Positions 9,708-18,900 of a DNA stretch of 64,000 nt are shown one piece after another. Source of the stretch: Desulfosoma sp. (GTDB lineage Bacteria; Desulfobacterota; Syntrophobacteria; Syntrophobacterales; DSM-9756). The DNA lies in contig JBBFKY010000013.1 of NCBI GenBank assembly GCA_037481875.1, positions 1 to 64,000 on the forward strand. Reading direction: 5' to 3'. Every line of letters starts with the position of its first letter. Positions within the stretch are counted from its first letter, which is position 1. The position numbers and the translations under genes were made by a program. The notes under the pieces were generated by a model, which did not search any database, was not told the DNA's origin, and saw nothing but the letters and a program-made list of their open reading frames with translations.

Positions 9708-9820
9708 TCAAAGCCTCCGTCACGTGTCTTTAAGGCAGGGGAGTAGACCCCATGGAGTCCAGAGTCGATGAGGGATGAGATACGACCGCCTTCAACACTT
9801 AGGATATTCGAAACCTTAAC

Positions 9821-9853
9821 AGGCACCGTGACCACCTTCATGCCACGGTGCCT
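9821..9853 (-). promoter_or_regulatory. Intercistronic hairpin after the binding-protein gene
   Basis: A perfect 10-bp inverted repeat (AGGCACCGTG, 9821-9830, with CACGGTGCCT, 9844-9853) lies between the genes for the periplasmic binding protein and the first permease. No T-run follows on the transcribed strand. Such hairpins commonly protect the 3' end of the binding-protein message or attenuate read-through, giving more binding protein than permease. Confidence 0.5.
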
Positions 9854-9879
9854 TTCGTGCGGTTTTCATGCCCTTGATT

Positions 9880-10893
9880 TTAGCGGAAAGGAGCGGCGTA
9901 CATGAGCCCGCCTTGGGTCCAGAGGGCGTTCAAGCCTCGTTCCATGGCCAAAGGTGTGTTGGGTCCCACGTTTCGCTCAAAGATTTCCCCGTAATTCCCC
10001 ACTTGTTTGACGATATGATAGGCCCATTTGTCATCCAGGCCTAAGGCGGCGCCAAGTCCTGGAGTCACCCCCAGAAACCTTTGAATTTCCGGATCGGGGC
10101 TTTTGAGCATTTCATCCACGTTTTTGGACGTAATTCCGAATTCTTCCGCCTGAATAAGAGCCATGACGGTCCAATTGACGATGTCGAACCATTGGTCATC
10201 CCCGTGTCGAACCACAGGAGCCAGAGGTTCCTTGGAAATGACTTCCGGCAGAATAATATAATCCTGAGGGTTAGGGGCGACGGCACGGTGTCCGGCCAGC
10301 TGGGACACATCCGACGTGAGACAATCACATCGTCCCGAAAAGAACGCCTTGTTCAATTCGGCATTTTGTTCGATGACCACGGGTTTCCATGGCAGGTTGT
10401 TTTTTCTGAAAAAGTCCGCTGCGTTCAGCTCGGTGGTCGTCCCCGGAAGGACGCACACGGTGGCGCCCTTTAGTTCTTTGGCGCTTTTGACACCCAATTT
10501 TTTGGGAACCATGAACCCTTGACCGTCGTAGAAATTAACATGAGCAAAATTCAATCCATTGGTGGTTTCGCGAAGCAGGGTTTGCGTTGTGTTGCGGCAT
10601 AGCACGTCCACTTCCTTGGATTGCAGGGCGGGAAGCCGCTGCACGGCTGTCAAGGGCACAAACTTAATTTTGGTGGCATCGCCGAAAATGGCGGCGGCGA
10701 TAGCTCGAGCCGTATCCACATCGAGGCCTTTCCATTCGCCTTTTTCGTCGGGCATGCTAAAGCCGAACACCTGGCCGTTCACCCCGACGGTCAGGTATCC
10801 TCTGGCCTTAACTTCATCCAAAGTTCCCGCGAAGGCGCTTAAGGCCGACACCAGAATCCATGCCATGACAAGAAACCCCTTGACCGTCTTCAT
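9880..10893 (-). CDS. aapJ: General L-amino-acid periplasmic binding protein
   Basis: A 337-residue extracytoplasmic solute-binding protein (family 3, AapJ type). A signal peptide (MKTVKGFLVMAWILVSALSAFA) is followed by TLDEVKARGYLTVGVNG, the usual first strand, and by the GLDVDTARAIAAAIFGD motif. AapJ proteins of this size bind a broad range of L-amino acids, and the C-terminal NYGEIFERNVG segment is typical. The start at 10893 is fixed by AGGAGG 8 bases upstream; the frame extends to 10974 without support. First gene of the aapJQMP operon. Confidence 0.93.
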   Translation of the reverse strand: MKTVKGFLVMAWILVSALSAFAGTLDEVKARGYLTVGVNGQVFGFSMPDEKGEWKGLDVDTARAIAAAIFGDATKIKFVPLTAVQRLPALQSKEVDVLCRNTTQTLLRETTNGLNFAHVNFYDGQGFMVPKKLGVKSAKELKGATVCVLPGTTTELNAADFFRKNNLPWKPVVIEQNAELNKAFFSGRCDCLTSDVSQLAGHRAVAPNPQDYIILPEVISKEPLAPVVRHGDDQWFDIVNWTVMALIQAEEFGITSKNVDEMLKSPDPEIQRFLGVTPGLGAALGLDDKWAYHIVKQVGNYGEIFERNVGPNTPLAMERGLNALWTQGGLMYAAPFR

Positions 10894-11104
10894 AACGCAA
10901 TCCTCCTTGTTTGAACGTTTCCCTGAAAGAAGAACATCCCTGCCAACGATCCCATACCAAGGACATCTGTCCATGCACGGCGTTCCGCGCGGATTGGGTG
11001 TTTGAAAAAATGAAAAAACATGTCGGCTGCGCCTGGTATTCGAGGGCCCGGGTACGTGGACAAGGCAAGGAGGGTGCGAGAAGGTAGCTCTGGGCCCAAG
11101 ACTT

Positions 11105-11134
11105 CTTATACTTCGGCAAGGGTTAAGGGCTCAA
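11105..11134 (-). promoter_or_regulatory. Candidate promoter for the aap operon
   Basis: On the minus strand TTGAGC (11134-11129) is separated by 18 bases from TATAAG (11110-11105), a sigma70-like pair that would give a leader of about 200 bases before the aapJ start. The 380-base region between aapJ and the divergent kor genes shows no gene. Confidence 0.35.
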
Positions 11135-11273
11135 TGTTTTTTCACACCGGATTCATGGAATCCTTTCAAGGCTGTGTGGTATAAGCCTCTGTGGCGAAAA
11201 CAATCGGCTGTGTTTCTGGAGGACCGATCAAGGTGTTGTGGAACCATGACAAGACTTTTGGGGGCGACGCCAT

Positions 11274-12398
11274 ATGGGCTTGACGTTCATGGACGGTAAT
11301 GAGGCTGTGGTGCAAGGAGCAATCTATGCCGGCTGCCGCTTTTTTGCGGGTTATCCCATCACACCGGCGACCACTATTCTTTCAGAGATGTTGAAAAAAT
11401 TGCCGCCTCTTGGCGGCATCGTCTTTCAAGGCGAAGACGAAATGGCATCCATTGGGGCGTGCCTGGGAGCTTCCATGGCAGGACTCAAGGCCATGACGGC
11501 CACCTCAGGACCCGGTCTCAGCCTTTACAGCGAAAATATTTCCTTTGCCATAGGAAGCGAGATCCCTTTGGTGATCGTCAATGTCATGCGTCAGGGACCT
11601 TCTACGGGGGCAGCCACACGTGGTGCCGACGGGGATGTGCAGTTTATGCGCTGGGGACATTCCGGCGGACTGCCTGTGGTGGTGCTTGCAGCCACGTGCC
11701 CTGCCGATTGTTTCACTTTGACCGTCCATGCTTTTAATCTGGCCGAACGCTTGCGTTGTCCGGTGTTTGTCGCTTCCAGCAAAGAGATTGCCATGACTCG
11801 AGAAACCGTGGCTATGGAAGATGTGGAAAAGCCTGAGGTTCTGCATCGAAAAAGACACACCGAAGGCCCCTATGTCCCTTTTGCGCCGGGACCGGACGGC
11901 GTGCCGTCCTTTCTTCCCATAGGCGGATCCGTACCCGTTCGGCAAACCTCTTCCATGCATGGCCCGGACGGCTATATCACCAACAGCCCAGCGCTCATGC
12001 AATCCCTTGTGGAACGCCTCAAGCACAAGGTGGAATCCCAGATCGACACCTTTTCCTTCTTTGAACTGGACACTCAAGCCGACGCCCGCACGCTCTTGAT
12101 AACCTACGGTATCACGGCTCGATCGGCCCGTGCAGCCGTCTTCCGACTTCGGGCTCAAGGGCGTCGTGTGAGCCTGTTGGTGCTCAAGACCCTTTGGCCG
12201 GTTCCCGAAAAGATTCTAAGCTCGGCCGCCGAACCGGCTCAGCGGGTGCTGATGGTGGAAGCGAACCTGGGTCAATATGTTCATGAAGTGCGCCGCGTTC
12301 TGTGTCCCAAGCCTGTTCTCTTTTTCGGGCTTATGTGCGGCCGTATGATTTCCCCTGAAGAAATTGTTTGGGAGGTGATTCGTGCCGAGTCTTCTTAA
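11274..12398 (+). CDS. korA: 2-oxoacid:ferredoxin oxidoreductase alpha subunit
   Basis: The alpha subunit (374 residues) of a thiamine-diphosphate 2-oxoacid:acceptor oxidoreductase, which oxidatively decarboxylates a 2-oxoacid to its acyl-CoA and reduces ferredoxin. The signature GYPITPATTI lies near residue 29, followed by EDEMASIGACLGASMAG and TSGPGLSL. It has no N-terminal gamma domain, as in the KorA/VorB class. The gene starts a two-gene operon that diverges from the amino-acid importer, which suggests a role in oxidising 2-oxoacids made from imported amino acids. Substrate (2-oxoglutarate, branched-chain or other) is not decided. Confidence 0.88.
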   Translation: MGLTFMDGNEAVVQGAIYAGCRFFAGYPITPATTILSEMLKKLPPLGGIVFQGEDEMASIGACLGASMAGLKAMTATSGPGLSLYSENISFAIGSEIPLVIVNVMRQGPSTGAATRGADGDVQFMRWGHSGGLPVVVLAATCPADCFTLTVHAFNLAERLRCPVFVASSKEIAMTRETVAMEDVEKPEVLHRKRHTEGPYVPFAPGPDGVPSFLPIGGSVPVRQTSSMHGPDGYITNSPALMQSLVERLKHKVESQIDTFSFFELDTQADARTLLITYGITARSARAAVFRLRAQGRRVSLLVLKTLWPVPEKILSSAAEPAQRVLMVEANLGQYVHEVRRVLCPKPVLFFGLMCGRMISPEEIVWEVIRAESS

Positions 12399-13701
12399 TC
12401 CGTCGCGTCCTCCGGTCTTTTGTCCCGGCTGTTCCCATGAACGAAGCCTTCATGCCCTAGACAAAGCTTTTCAGGAACTGAATCTCAAGCCTCATGAAGT
12501 GGTGATCGTTAGCGATATCGGCTGCTCTGGGCTATTTGATGTTTTTTTCGGCACCCATGCTTTTCACGGACTGCACGGCCGAGCGCTCACCTATGCTGCC
12601 GGCATCAAGCTGGCTCAGCCGCGAGCCATGGTGGTGGTGGTCATGGGGGACGGAGGTCTTGGAATCGGGGGGGCTCACGTGCTGGCCTCCTGTCGTCGGA
12701 ATTTGGATCTGACTCTGCTTGTTTTGAACAATTTCAACTTCGGCATGACAGGTGGACAATATTCCTGCACCACGCCTCAGGAAGCGCGAGTCGCCTCGGC
12801 CTTTCTCAATAACCTCGAACGTCCCTTCGACCTGTGTCGCACGGTGGCTGCGGCGGGAGCCCCTTTTGTCGTCCGCCGTTCCGTGTACAGTGACGATCTT
12901 TCCAAGAAACTCTCGGAAGCTTTGCGGTACCCCGGATTTGCCGTCGTGGACATCTGGGGCCTCTGCCCAGGCCGATACCTGAAAACCAATCCACTATCCC
13001 CCAAGGATGTGGATGCCATGGTGGAAAAAGCGGGGTTTTGGAACGGTATGGTGACCGACAATGAAAGGCCGGAATACGGATCCGCTTACGCGAAACACCT
13101 AGGAGACAGGGAAGCCACATGGAATTGGACGGGCATCGAAGCGCACCTTCGAGCGAACCTTCGCGCACGGCACGGCACCATTTTTTTGGGAGCCGCCGGA
13201 GAACGCGTGCTTTCCGCAGCCCATCTGTGGGCCATGACGGCTGTTCGCGCCGGTCTTCACGTCACCCAAAAAAGCGATTACAACATCACGGTCATGAGAG
13301 GGCCTTCCATTGCAGAGGTGCTTTTGTCCGCCGCTCCTATCGATTATCCGGGCATTGAAGAACCCGACGTGGTGGTGGCTCTGGCCCGAGAAGGTGTGGA
13401 GCGCATGCCTGACATGTGGGCCCGTCTGACGGAACGGACTCTGGTCATCCAAGGGGAGGATGTTCCCGTGCCGGACCATGCAGCCCGAAAGATTGTTGTT
13501 GATTTTAAAAAGATGGGGATTTCAAGAAAAAATCGAGCCATGGCTTCCCTGGGATTACTGGCCCGTTTATCGGGAATTTTCTCCATCGAAGCCCTGGTTC
13601 AGGCGGCGGAGGCCACTTTGACTTTGTCCCAGCGGGATGCCTCGGTGCTTTTACTTCGCCAAGGTTTCGAATTCCGGGCAACCTTCGAGGAGTCTGTATG
13701 A
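12382..13701 (+). CDS. 2-oxoacid:ferredoxin oxidoreductase, fused beta and gamma subunits
   Basis: A 439-residue fusion. Residues 1-230 are the thiamine-diphosphate-binding beta subunit (KorB/VorA type) with FCPGCSHE, DIGCSG and the cofactor motif GDGGLGIGG...NNFNFGMTGGQ. Residues about 255-439 are the gamma subunit domain (FLGAAGERVLSAAHLWAMTA, then RGPSIAEVLLS), usually a separate polypeptide. The GTG start overlaps korA by 17 bases and has GGGAGG upstream, so translation is coupled. No separate ferredoxin-type delta subunit lies next to it. Known beta subunits bind a proximal iron-sulfur cluster through cysteines such as those in CPGC. Confidence 0.87.
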   Translation: MPSLLNPSRPPVFCPGCSHERSLHALDKAFQELNLKPHEVVIVSDIGCSGLFDVFFGTHAFHGLHGRALTYAAGIKLAQPRAMVVVVMGDGGLGIGGAHVLASCRRNLDLTLLVLNNFNFGMTGGQYSCTTPQEARVASAFLNNLERPFDLCRTVAAAGAPFVVRRSVYSDDLSKKLSEALRYPGFAVVDIWGLCPGRYLKTNPLSPKDVDAMVEKAGFWNGMVTDNERPEYGSAYAKHLGDREATWNWTGIEAHLRANLRARHGTIFLGAAGERVLSAAHLWAMTAVRAGLHVTQKSDYNITVMRGPSIAEVLLSAAPIDYPGIEEPDVVVALAREGVERMPDMWARLTERTLVIQGEDVPVPDHAARKIVVDFKKMGISRKNRAMASLGLLARLSGIFSIEALVQAAEATLTLSQRDASVLLLRQGFEFRATFEESV

Positions 13702-13952
13702 AAACGGCCTTTTCTCAGGGAGCGCGGGCTTTTCGGACGCACAAGAAGCTCCTTGCTCGCTCACGCTGCCGGGAAAACTTTCGCACGTCTTCCTTGCCTG
13801 GCAATCTTCGACGCGTTTTTCCCAAGACGGATTTTTCCTTGGAAGCGCGGACGTTTCGACCGCAGCATAAGCGTGTCGAAGACCCGCGCTTCCAGGAAGT
13901 CCATCGCCTTTTTTTATTTTCGAGCGAACCTTTAAAGGGTTCTTGCACACGG
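13702..13952. repeat. Repeat-filled gap upstream of the tolC homologue
   Basis: The 250 bases contain GGGAGCGCGGGC (about 13718) and GGAAGCGCGGACGTTTCGAC (about 13841) elements and inverted partners, members of the dispersed GAGCGCGGGCGTCC family. The region happens to be open in the frame of the following gene, but the translation is unlike any TolC N-terminus. Confidence 0.55.
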
Positions 13953-15245
13953 ATGCATCAGGGAAATGTTTTAGCTAAGCTATTTAAATACTTATTTATC
14001 ATCGTTGGGGTGTGTTTGTTTTCAAGTTCCGGCGCCGTGGCCTTGACCCTGGAAGATGCCCTGAAGCAAGCCTTGGCGACACACCCTCAAGTCAAAGCCG
14101 CCGAACAGGATCTGCAGGCCAGAAAAGCCCTGGAACGTTCCAGCCTTTCTCCCTACGCCCCATCGTTGGATCTTACGGGGTCGACGTCTCAGGTTTCCAG
14201 GGGAGGTTCGGAGGATCGTCGAGATCAATCGTCGCTGGGAGCGGAATACATCCTTTTTGACGGAGGGAGTCGGTTTTCGGAACGATCCGCAGCCAAGATT
14301 CAGTTGGCTCAAGCGGAAGAAGCCCTGCGTGCCGCTCAATTAAATGTCATTCGAGACGTCTCGGAAGCCTTTTTTCTCGTGCTGGCAAGGACACGTATTG
14401 TGGCAGAACGGGCGTTACAAGTGGAAGACGCCCGCAAGGACTTGGAAATCGCCGAAGGACGGTATCGTTTGGGTGTTGCCATGAAATCCGATGTTCTGCA
14501 GGCTTCGGTGCGGTATGAAGAATCCCTTTTTGAAAAAAACAGCGCTGAAGGGGACTTGTCGACAGCACGCGCCACCTTGTGGTCTCTAGTGGGTCGACCT
14601 TTGGATGCCGCGGAAGAAGCGGTGGGCGGACTGCAGTATCTCGGGACGTTGAAGGAACGCGAAGAGCTTTTGGCTCTTACGGAAAAACTGCGCCCCGAAG
14701 TGCGTCTGGCGCAACTGGCCGTGGCTTTGGCCAAATCGCAGGAACAGAAAACCTTTTCTCCTTTCTGGCCTCAACTAAAAGCCGAGGCGAGCTATATCAG
14801 CAACGACGGCACGGGCCTTTACGCTCAGGTGGACGACGAGAAACGTGTGGGATTCACGGCTTCGTGGAACCTTTTTCGCCTGGACAAGTACTACAACCGA
14901 AAAGCCGCCTCGGCCCAACTCAGAGCAGCTCAGGACCGCCTTTCCGAGGCGTTGCGTGAAGGGCTTCTGGAATGCCACAGCCGCTATGATCGAGCACTTA
15001 CGTCTCGGCGTAACGTGGATTTGGCCCGATCGGTGCTCGTGCAAGCCGAACACAATTATCGTCAGGCTTTGGGGGAATACCGGGTCGGTAAGGGGGATGT
15101 GTTGTCCCTGGTACGGGCTGAAAGTGCTTTAGGGGCGGCTCGAGTCCGGCTTCAGGAAGCTTTGGGCCAATGGAACGTGAGCTTGGTGAATTTACAGCGG
15201 GCCGTGGGTTTGGAACGATTGGATGAGCTCATGAAAGCGGAGTGA
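13953..15245 (+). CDS. TolC-family outer-membrane efflux protein
   Basis: A 430-residue outer-membrane factor of the TolC family, forming the trimeric exit duct of a tripartite efflux or type I secretion system. A signal peptide (MHQGNVLAKLFKYLFIIVG...VA) precedes the classic TolC opening LTLEDALKQALATHPQVKAAEQDLQARKA, split here by helix breaks. Two internal repeats of long amphipathic helices follow. The same frame is open upstream to 13698, but that stretch is intergenic repeat sequence, so the start at 13953 is preferred. First gene of a TolC-HlyD-ABC operon. Confidence 0.88.
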   Translation: MHQGNVLAKLFKYLFIIVGVCLFSSSGAVALTLEDALKQALATHPQVKAAEQDLQARKALERSSLSPYAPSLDLTGSTSQVSRGGSEDRRDQSSLGAEYILFDGGSRFSERSAAKIQLAQAEEALRAAQLNVIRDVSEAFFLVLARTRIVAERALQVEDARKDLEIAEGRYRLGVAMKSDVLQASVRYEESLFEKNSAEGDLSTARATLWSLVGRPLDAAEEAVGGLQYLGTLKEREELLALTEKLRPEVRLAQLAVALAKSQEQKTFSPFWPQLKAEASYISNDGTGLYAQVDDEKRVGFTASWNLFRLDKYYNRKAASAQLRAAQDRLSEALREGLLECHSRYDRALTSRRNVDLARSVLVQAEHNYRQALGEYRVGKGDVLSLVRAESALGAARVRLQEALGQWNVSLVNLQRAVGLERLDELMKAE

Positions 15246-15251
15246 CGGAAC

Positions 15252-16484
15252 GTGAAAAAAGGGATTGTGGTTTTGGTCATCCTTGGGCTCGTGGCGGCGG
15301 GTGTTTTGGGATATCGAAAATGGAAGGCGCCGTCGGCGGTGCAGGTTCTGGAAACGACTGCGGTGGAAAGGGCTACCATTCGTGAGATATTGGTGGCTAC
15401 AGGGATGATCAAATCGCGAGTCGGCGCTCTTATCAAGGTGGGATCTCGAGCCACGGGCCTCATTGAAGAAATGCGTGTGCGGGTCGGGGATAGAGTCCAC
15501 AAGGGTGACCTCATTGCACGCATCGACGATCGGGAAATCCAAAAAACCTTGGCCCTCGATCGTGCTTCTCTGGAGGCGGCTCGAAATACCTTAAAAGAAG
15601 TGCAGACCGTGTACCCGCAAAGGATTCGAGAGGCGGAGGCTCGGTTTCGTCTGGCTGAGATCAATCTGCGTCGTGAAAAAGCCTTGATTCAAGAGGACTA
15701 TACGACACGTGACGCGGTGGATCGAGCCCAGTCGGAACACGATGCGGCCCGAGCCGTGCTGGAAAGATTACGTCGAGAATGGGAAACCCAGCTGGCTGTT
15801 GCCGAAGCGAAACTGAAAGAGGCCGAAGCGAAACTGAAACAGGATGAGATTCGTCTGAGCTACACGCGGATCTATGCTCCCATTGACGGAGTTGTGACGG
15901 AAGTGGCGGCCCAGCAAGGGGAAACCATCGTCACAGGGTTGCAGACGGCCAACCTGGTGGTCATTATGGATCCCACACAATTGGAAATGCAGATCTACGT
16001 GGATGAAACGGATATCGGGCGCGTCCGTTTGAATCAGATGGTGGAATATTCCGTAGACACTTACCCGGATCGCACATTTTTTGGGACGATCACGGATATT
16101 TACCATCAGCCCGTGATTCGAGAAAATATTGTCTATTACCTTGCTATCGTCAAAATCAGCCCGGAAGACGCCGCCGTCTTGAGGCCCGAAATGACCACCT
16201 ATTGCCGTATTGTGCTTAGCGAAAAAACCAATGCTTTGTCTGTGCCAAACTCGGCCATCAAGTTTGAAGCCGGCCGCCAGGTGGTCTACGTCCTTGTCGA
16301 AGGTCAAGAAACCCCGCAAAAGGTCCCGGTCGGCGTCGGGATACGCGGGGAAAACCGGACCGAAATTGTTTCGGGTTTGAGCGAAGGACAGCTCGTCGCT
16401 ACCAAAATAATTCTGCCTCAGGCTCAAGGCGGCCACGGTGCCGGGCCAGGCTCCGGCTCCGGTGCAGGTGCCGGAAGACACTAG
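15252..16484 (+). CDS. HlyD/MacA-family periplasmic adaptor
   Basis: A 410-residue membrane-fusion protein. The N-terminal anchor (KKGIVVLVILGLVAAGVLGY) is followed by a split lipoyl domain (VGDRVHKGDLIARIDD and YTRIYAPIDGVVTEVAAQQGE), an alpha-helical hairpin with a short KLKEAEAKLK repeat, and beta-barrel and membrane-proximal domains. It should bridge the inner-membrane MacB-type permeases and the outer-membrane TolC homologue. The last 17 residues are almost purely Gly/Ser/Ala/Pro with a His at each side, an unusual flexible tail. Starts at GTG with GGAG upstream, 6 bases after the tolC homologue. Confidence 0.9.
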   Translation: MKKGIVVLVILGLVAAGVLGYRKWKAPSAVQVLETTAVERATIREILVATGMIKSRVGALIKVGSRATGLIEEMRVRVGDRVHKGDLIARIDDREIQKTLALDRASLEAARNTLKEVQTVYPQRIREAEARFRLAEINLRREKALIQEDYTTRDAVDRAQSEHDAARAVLERLRREWETQLAVAEAKLKEAEAKLKQDEIRLSYTRIYAPIDGVVTEVAAQQGETIVTGLQTANLVVIMDPTQLEMQIYVDETDIGRVRLNQMVEYSVDTYPDRTFFGTITDIYHQPVIRENIVYYLAIVKISPEDAAVLRPEMTTYCRIVLSEKTNALSVPNSAIKFEAGRQVVYVLVEGQETPQKVPVGVGIRGENRTEIVSGLSEGQLVATKIILPQAQGGHGAGPGSGSGAGAGRH

Positions 16485-16929
16485 CAGCTTGTTCAGGAGG
16501 GAATGTCTCCTAGGGAGCGCGGGCGTCTCACGTGAACAAATGCGGGGTCGAAGGCTCGAGCTTTCCGGGAAACAGAGGTTTTGCGACCTAGGCGTACGGC
16601 GCGCCGTGCCCCTGCAAACCTGAAGAAGGCTCATTCTGTGGAAGCACAGATCTTCGGCCCGCTTCTCAGCCAGGAGTGAGACCCTGCGCTTCCGGAAAAA
16701 GGGTGGCACGTGCCGTTGGACTGTTCGGAAGACCGAGGACTCCGAAGGTCTTCAGTTCTCGGTGTCATGGCGGGGATCCGTAAGGGCGAACCTATTGGCC
16801 TGCCGGAGGGTTCCACAGCCGATGAGCATTCAGAGCGTTAAGAGGGGTTTTGCGGCTTGGGCTTTCCTGGCTTTTGGGTTTGCTCACATGGGGCGTCCGT
16901 GAAGGCGAAGGGAATGACAAAGGGGTGGC
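16485..16929. repeat. Repeat-containing gap within the efflux operon
   Basis: About 445 bases without a gene between the adaptor and the ATPase. CTAGGGAGCGCGGGCGTCTC (about 16509) belongs to the dispersed GAGCGCGGGCGTCC family, and TACGGCGCGCCGTGCCCCTG (about 16592) is a short palindromic stretch. No promoter or terminator was convincing, so it is unclear whether the operon is split here. Confidence 0.5.
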
Positions 16930-17619
16930 ATGAGCCTGTGTCAGCTTGAAAATGTTCGAAAAAGCTACCTGATGGGCGATGTCCGCGTGGATGTTCTTCG
17001 TGGAGTGAGCTTGACCATCGAACCCGGGGAGTTGACCGCTATCATGGGACCGTCAGGATCGGGTAAGACCACTCTCATGAATATCTTAGGCTGCTTGGAT
17101 GTGCCTACCGAAGGCCGTTACGTCCTTTCCGGAAAAGATGTGACACACATGAGTGACGATGAATTGTCACGGATGCGCAGTGAACATATTGGCTTCATTT
17201 TTCAGAGCTTTCATCTTCTGCCCTATGCCACGGCCTTGGAAAATGTTCTTTTGCCCACACTCTACCTGGATCGTAAGTTGGACGGCCGGCGTCAACGGGC
17301 TATGGAACTGCTTTCCCTGGTGGGTTTACAGGATCGTGCCCAATTCAAACCCAATCAACTGTCCGGAGGCCAGCAACAAAGGGTAGCCATCGCTCGAGCC
17401 CTCATGAACTCCCCGCGGCTGCTTCTGGCGGACGAGCCGACGGGAGCCCTGGATTCGGCCACGGCCAAAGACATTATGGAACTTCTTGTGCACCTGAACA
17501 CTCAAGGAACCACCATCGTGGTGGTCACCCATGACCCGGAAGTGGCTTCGTATACTCGAAGAATACTTCGCATGCGAGACGGCCTCATAGTGGAAGACAG
17601 TGCTCGAGGCCCTTCTTGA
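16930..17619 (+). CDS. MacB/LolD-type ABC transporter ATPase
   Basis: A 229-residue ATPase of the MacB/LolD/FtsE subgroup: Walker [16 protein letters not shown], signature [17 protein letters not shown], Walker [13 protein letters not shown] and the H-loop VVTHD. In this subgroup ATP hydrolysis drives mechanotransmission in the periplasm rather than transport through the membrane. It is a separate polypeptide here, not fused to a permease as in E. coli MacB. Works with the two permeases directly downstream. Confidence 0.93.
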   Translation: MSLCQLENVRKSYLMGDVRVDVLRGVSLTIEPGELTAIMGPSGSGKTTLMNILGCLDVPTEGRYVLSGKDVTHMSDDELSRMRSEHIGFIFQSFHLLPYATALENVLLPTLYLDRKLDGRRQRAMELLSLVGLQDRAQFKPNQLSGGQQQRVAIARALMNSPRLLLADEPTGALDSATAKDIMELLVHLNTQGTTIVVVTHDPEVASYTRRILRMRDGLIVEDSARGPS

Positions 17620-17676
17620 CAGGAATCCCGCCGGGTCGAAACGAAGCCTTGCAAGATTCGAGAGGATAACTGAGGC

Positions 17677-18897
17677 ATGAAGCGGTTCTGGCTTCAATGT
17701 GTCGATGCATGGCGGGCCGTGCGAGCCTATCGGCTTCGAGCGGTGTTCTGTTCTTTGAGTGTGGCTTTAGGTGTGGGAGCCATCACCATCATTGTGGCGG
17801 CCACGGAAGGTGCTTACAAAAGGGCTTACGATATGGTGGATCGGTTCGGTCCCGACGCTTTGCTCCTTTTTGGAGAAAGCGAGGAGGCGCGGGCCACTGG
17901 AAGAAGGGAACGCACGATCACCTTGGAAGATGTCGAAGCGTTGCGACAAGCTTTTCCCACGGCGTATCTGGTGGTACCCATGAGTTCTCGAGGCGATGTG
18001 ATCGTCTCATATCTTAATCGAAAGCATCAGACACGTCTTGTAGGCACGACGTCAGGCTATAGTCTCAGCTGGTCGTGGCCTGTGACCGAGGGTCGGGACC
18101 TGACCGAGCAGGATGTCAAAGGCATGCGTAATGTGGCTTTGATCGGGAGAACCATTGTTCAGGAATTGTTCCCCGACGAGGACCCCATTGGGAAGTCCAT
18201 TTTCGTTCGCCATTTGGCCGTGCAAGTGATCGGGGTTTTGGAAGAAAGGGGATCCACGGGGCCAGGACACAATCTAGACGACCGTATCGTCATGCCTATC
18301 ACCACCTTGATGAAGAAAGTCATTAACGAAAAGGATCGGGTCCAGGCTGTGCGCATGAGATTTGTGAATCCAAAACGGATGGAGCATTTTGAAGCCGAAG
18401 TGCGTCAATTCATGAGAAAACGGCATCAGTTGCAAGAAGGTCAGCCGGACGATTTTCGCATCGTCTCTCCTAGGGAAATCGTCAAATTCCTTGTGGCTCT
18501 CACGGGATCTTTGGTTATCTTCATTGGAATCACGGGTCTTTTGTCCCTTGTGGTGGCGGGGTTTGTCCTTGCCAACCTTTTCTTGCTTTCGGTCAGTGAA
18601 AGGATTCCTGAGATCGGTATTCGACGTTCCGTGGGGGCGAGACGCCGGGATATTCTCTTTCAATTTCTTTCCGAAGCCGTCACCTTGACGCTGTTAGGCG
18701 GCCTTTTAGGCTTTGGCATCGGCGTGCTTGGCGGCCCTTTGTTGAAAACTGTTGCCGATTTTCCTATGTATTTTTCCTGGAAGGCTTTTGCCGTGGGCAT
18801 GATCATGGCCACCTTGGTGGGTGTGATTTTCGGCCTACAGCCGGCTCGAAAGGCAGCCGCGGTGCCTCCTATCGAGGCGGTCCGTAAGGGATCATGA
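17677..18897 (+). CDS. MacB-type ABC transporter permease 1
   Basis: A 406-residue permease with the MacB_PCD/FtsX layout: one N-terminal membrane helix (VFCSLSVALGVGAITIIVAA), a large periplasmic domain with the VIGRTIVQELFPDEDPIGKSI motif, then three C-terminal helices carrying GIRRSVGARRRDILFQFLSEA and the final PARKAAAVPPIEAVR. It is followed after 3 bases by a second, distinct permease, so the transporter is probably a heterodimer. Confidence 0.9.
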   Translation: MKRFWLQCVDAWRAVRAYRLRAVFCSLSVALGVGAITIIVAATEGAYKRAYDMVDRFGPDALLLFGESEEARATGRRERTITLEDVEALRQAFPTAYLVVPMSSRGDVIVSYLNRKHQTRLVGTTSGYSLSWSWPVTEGRDLTEQDVKGMRNVALIGRTIVQELFPDEDPIGKSIFVRHLAVQVIGVLEERGSTGPGHNLDDRIVMPITTLMKKVINEKDRVQAVRMRFVNPKRMEHFEAEVRQFMRKRHQLQEGQPDDFRIVSPREIVKFLVALTGSLVIFIGITGLLSLVVAGFVLANLFLLSVSERIPEIGIRRSVGARRRDILFQFLSEAVTLTLLGGLLGFGIGVLGGPLLKTVADFPMYFSWKAFAVGMIMATLVGVIFGLQPARKAAAVPPIEAVRKGS

Positions 18898-18900
18898 GGC

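Noticed and set aside
13698-13952. N-terminal extension of the TolC homologue
   Set aside because: Translation is Arg/Phe/Ser-rich and derives from family B repeats; a proper signal peptide begins at 13953.
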